NCBI RefSeq assembly: GCF_029433115.1
Contig: NZ_JARNTV010000029.1
Span: forward strand, 1 to 43,917
Reading direction: 5' to 3'
From: Sphingomonas sp. AOB5
Lineage (GTDB): Bacteria; Pseudomonadota; Alphaproteobacteria; Sphingomonadales; Sphingomonadaceae
DNA: 43,917 bases
Numbering within the stretch: position 1 is the first letter of the stretch; each line of letters begins with the position of its first letter. The notes under the pieces are model-generated. The model did no database searches. It was not told the origin of the DNA and saw only the letters and a program-made list of their open reading frames with translations. The position numbers and the translations under genes are program-made. Shown piece by piece: positions 41,514-43,917 of the stretch.

Positions 41514-41879
41514 ATGAAGACTTGCCTCGTCGTCGACGACTCCAAGGTCATCCGCAAGGTTGCCCGGCACATCCTCGAGACGCTCGACTTCGAAGTGCGC
41601 GAGGCCGGTGACGGTCGCGAAGCACTCGACAGCTGCATGGCAGCGGTCCCCGACGTGGTCCTGCTCGACTGGAACATGCCGGTGATGAGCGGGATGGATT
41701 TCCTCCGTGCGCTCAAGGATTCGGGCATCCAGCGGAAGCCCAAGGTCGTGTTCTGCACCACCGAGAACGGCATGGCCTATATTCGCGCCGCCATCGAAGC
41801 CGGTGCCGACGAATATGTGATGAAGCCGTTCGATCGGGAAACGCTCGAAAGCAAGCTGCAGATCGTCGGCGTCGCCTGA
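41514..41879 (+). CDS. cheY: Chemotaxis response regulator CheY
   Basis: This 121-residue receiver has D8/D9 (CLVVDDSKVIRK), phospho-acceptor D52 (LLDWNMPVMSG), FCTTENG (Thr switch) and K104 (YVMKPFD). Stand-alone, no output domain, so it should act on the flagellar motor or as a phosphate sink. It starts at ATG 41514, 89 bases after cheW, the widest gap in the operon, so it may also have its own promoter. Confidence 0.9.
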   Translation: MKTCLVVDDSKVIRKVARHILETLDFEVREAGDGREALDSCMAAVPDVVLLDWNMPVMSGMDFLRALKDSGIQRKPKVVFCTTENGMAYIRAAIEAGADEYVMKPFDRETLESKLQIVGVA

Positions 41880-41899
41880 GCCGGGCGAGGGAGCCGATC

Positions 41900-42964
41900 A
41901 TGGCCTTGCAACTCGACATCGCCGGCCCGGCGGCGAAAGCCGCCATGCCCGCGCGGGTGCTGATCGTCGACGACTCGGTCGTTGCGCGATCGGTCCTCGG
42001 CCGGATGATCGACGGCACGCGCCGCTTCATGGTGGCGGGTGCGGTCAGCGATGCGCATGCCGCGCTCCAGTATCTGAAGACGCAGGAAGTCGACATCATC
42101 CTGCTCGATATCGAAATGCCGGGCATCGACGGGCTGACCGCATTGCCGGACCTGTTGGCGGCGGGACGCGGCGCGAAGGTGCTGGTCGTTTCCTCCTCGG
42201 CCGACGAAGGCGCTGCGGCGACCGTGCAGGCGCTGGCGCTGGGCGCGGCGGACACGCTGGTGAAGCCCGGCGTCGGTGCGTTCGGCGGCCGCTTCGCCGA
42301 AGTGCTCGAAGAGAAATTGTCGCGGCTGGTGGAGTCGCATGTCGAAGCCCCGGTCGTGCATCAGCCGACGCGGCCAGCGGTGAGCGACGATTACGATATC
42401 GTCGCGATCGGCGCCTCGACCGGCGGCATCCACGCGCTCAGCCAGTTGCTCCGCGCGATTCCGGCCAGTTTCCAGGTGCCGATCCTCGTCACCCAGCATC
42501 TGCCGCCGAGCTTCATGAGCTATTTCGCGGCGCAGCTCGCGGTGCTGGGCAGCCGCCCCTGCGAAGTGGCGACCGATTGCATGCGCATCCGGCCCGGCCG
42601 GATCATCGTGGCGCCCGGCGAAGCGCATATGCGCGTCGTGCGGATGAGCGAGGGCGCGGCGATCCGCCTGACGCATGAGAAGTCGTATAGCGGCTGCATG
42701 CCCTCGGTCGATCCGATGTTCGAATCGATCGCCGATGTGTTCGGCAGCCGCGCGCTGGCCATCGTCCTGTCCGGTATGGGCCGTGACGGGTGCGAGGGTG
42801 CCAAGAACCTGGTCGATGCCGGTGCCCGGATCGTGGTGCAGGATCGCGAAAGCTCGGTCGTGTGGGGCATGCCCGGCGCGGTCGCATCGGCAGGCCGCGC
42901 CAGTGCGGTGCTGCCCCCCGACGAGATCGGCCGGCTGGTCGCCAGCCGCAGGCGGCTGTCGTGA
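41900..42964 (+). CDS. cheB: Protein-glutamate methylesterase/deamidase CheB
   Basis: This 354-residue two-domain protein has a receiver with D70 (LLDIEMPGIDG) and a methylesterase domain with the triad S173 (IGASTGG), H200 (TQHLPPSF) and D296 (SGMGRDG). It removes methyl groups from chemoreceptors when phosphorylated by CheA. It lies 20 bases after cheY; its TGA overlaps the CheR GTG by 4 bases. Confidence 0.95.
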   Translation: MALQLDIAGPAAKAAMPARVLIVDDSVVARSVLGRMIDGTRRFMVAGAVSDAHAALQYLKTQEVDIILLDIEMPGIDGLTALPDLLAAGRGAKVLVVSSSADEGAAATVQALALGAADTLVKPGVGAFGGRFAEVLEEKLSRLVESHVEAPVVHQPTRPAVSDDYDIVAIGASTGGIHALSQLLRAIPASFQVPILVTQHLPPSFMSYFAAQLAVLGSRPCEVATDCMRIRPGRIIVAPGEAHMRVVRMSEGAAIRLTHEKSYSGCMPSVDPMFESIADVFGSRALAIVLSGMGRDGCEGAKNLVDAGARIVVQDRESSVVWGMPGAVASAGRASAVLPPDEIGRLVASRRRLS

Positions 42965-43827
42965 GCATTCCGCCGATGCAATCGCCCGCATCCTCGTCCG
43001 CCGCGAACAACATGATTGCCGCGCTGCTCGAACAGCGCACCGGCCAGCAGATCGCCGCCAATCGCGCCTGGCGGATCGAGACAGCCCTAAAGCCGCTGCT
43101 GCGCGAGCGCGGGCTGAACACGCTCGACGAGCTGGTGACCCAGCTGATGGCGACGCGGACGGGAGAACTTTCCGATATGGTGGTGGATGCGCTGCTCAAT
43201 CAGGAAACCAGCTTCTTCCGCGATGCCGCCGTGCTCGACATGGTGGCGGACGCCGCGCGCGAGCTTCAGGCCGAGACCCCGCACAAGCGCCTGCGCATCT
43301 GGTGTGCGGGTTGCTCGACCGGGCAGGAGCCGCTGAGCCTTGCCATGCTGTTCGAAGAGCGCAGCGTGACCAATCCCGGCACCCAGCCGGAAATCGTCGC
43401 CACCGATATCTCTCTCGGTGCGCTGGCCCGGGCGAAGTCGGGCAAATTCTCGCAGTTCGAGATTCAGCGCGGGCTTTCGGTCCGCCGGATGATGAGCTGG
43501 TTCGAAGGCAATGGCAGCGAATGGACCGCCAATGCCGAACTGGTCCGCAAGGTGCAGTTCCGCCAGCAGAACCTGGCCGGAGATCCGCCGCCGCCGGGCA
43601 AGTTCGATATCGTGCTGTGCCGCAACGTCCTGCTCTATTTCTCCGGATCGCTGCGCAAGCAGGTGTTCGACACGCTGTTCAGCGCGGTTCGTCCCGGCGG
43701 CATGCTGGTGCTGGGGGCAGGGGAGACGGTGATCGGCCAGACCGACCAGTTTGTGCCGAGCGACCGGTTCCGCGGCTTCTATCATCCCGCAGCGCCCAAA
43801 GCCGACGCCCTGCGCAAAGCGGGCTAG
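42961..43827 (+). CDS. cheR: Chemotaxis receptor methyltransferase CheR
   Basis: This 288-residue SAM-dependent methyltransferase has an N-terminal helical domain (LNTLDELVTQLMATRTG, FLNQETSFFRD-type block) and a Rossmann domain with WCAGCSTGQEP (SAM-binding), IVATDIS and IVLCRNVLLYF. The N-ETSFFRD block is the receptor-contact signature. It starts at GTG overlapping cheB; ATG 42976 is an alternative. Pairs with CheB for adaptation. No receptor gene is within the window. Confidence 0.94.
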   Translation: MSIPPMQSPASSSAANNMIAALLEQRTGQQIAANRAWRIETALKPLLRERGLNTLDELVTQLMATRTGELSDMVVDALLNQETSFFRDAAVLDMVADAARELQAETPHKRLRIWCAGCSTGQEPLSLAMLFEERSVTNPGTQPEIVATDISLGALARAKSGKFSQFEIQRGLSVRRMMSWFEGNGSEWTANAELVRKVQFRQQNLAGDPPPPGKFDIVLCRNVLLYFSGSLRKQVFDTLFSAVRPGGMLVLGAGETVIGQTDQFVPSDRFRGFYHPAAPKADALRKAG

Positions 43828-43869
43828 AGTTTTTGTAACGCTGCGCTGAGCATCGGTGCCGGCCCGCTC

Positions 43870-43917
43870 CCCCACCCGGCCTCCCATCCAGCATATTCTG
43901 TGGGAGGCCGGGTGGGG
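43870..43917. terminator. 17-bp inverted repeat at the right window edge
   Basis: CCCCACCCGGCCTCCCA (43870-43886) and TGGGAGGCCGGGTGGGG (43901-43917) pair perfectly around a 14-base loop, 42 bases after the cheR stop. A short TTTTTG run precedes at 43829-43835. The repeat touches the window end and may extend further. It probably ends the che operon. Confidence 0.65.

Overview
The window reads as chromosomal DNA of a high-GC alphaproteobacterium, most likely a sphingomonad (Sphingomonas or a close relative). The basis is a sphingomonad-style exosortase A (XrtA) exopolysaccharide locus, a ChpT-type histidine phosphotransferase (CckA-ChpT-CtrA pathway), a short bacterial SRP RNA next to dnaX-ybaB, frequent GTG/TTG starts and many 4-base stop/start overlaps. 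This is inference; no 16S gene is present.

Layout. 2-11094 (+) is one dense operon for XrtA-linked exopolysaccharide production: chain-length determinant (5' end outside the window), tyrosine autokinase, outer-membrane beta-barrel, ExeA-like ATPase, polysaccharide deacetylase, FemAB-like protein, glycosyltransferase, XrtA-EpsI fusion and asparagine-synthase-like amidotransferase. It ends at a 13-bp two-way hairpin that contains the stop codons of both converging genes. 11132-14530 (-) holds a MAPEG protein, a single-domain response regulator and a polyamine pair (ornithine-decarboxylase-like, then deoxyhypusine-synthase-like) behind a terminator-like leader hairpin. 14606-18472 is mixed housekeeping: a Thr/Ser dehydratase, three tiny proteins, an ADP-ribosylglycohydrolase, a GFA protein and an alpha/beta hydrolase. 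18566-21041 is a tandem pair of cysteine-desulfurase-like enzymes plus a 2Fe-2S ferredoxin. 21060-22440 is a complete ECF41 sigma-factor module: CMD-family gene, ECF41 gene, and a textbook ECF41 promoter in front.

22840-26484 carries the SRP RNA gene, dnaX and ybaB. Between the SRP RNA and dnaX sit two inverted genes that look like a contractile-tail tube protein (T4 gp19 family) and a zinc-ribbon tail-assembly/chaperone-like protein, with no other tail genes around. 26491-30568 carries mtgA, a membrane zinc-ribbon gene, rpoH, rluD and a JAMM peptidase; two strong RNA hairpins flank rpoH. 30693-34602 is a tandem triplication of secreted, cysteine-rich Sel1/Hcp-like repeat proteins that share a nearly invariant C-terminal tail after Ser-rich linkers. 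34599-38368 carries a TonB-C protein, chpT, a CobT-like VWA protein and rtcB. 38675-43827 is a chemotaxis operon cheA-cheW-cheY-cheB-cheR with a near-consensus CtrA site 44 bp before cheA, closed by a 17-bp hairpin that runs to the window edge.

The least explained parts are the three Sel1-like paralogues with their common C-terminal tail and the orphan tail-tube pair beside the SRP RNA. No tRNA, rRNA, CRISPR array or insertion sequence was seen.
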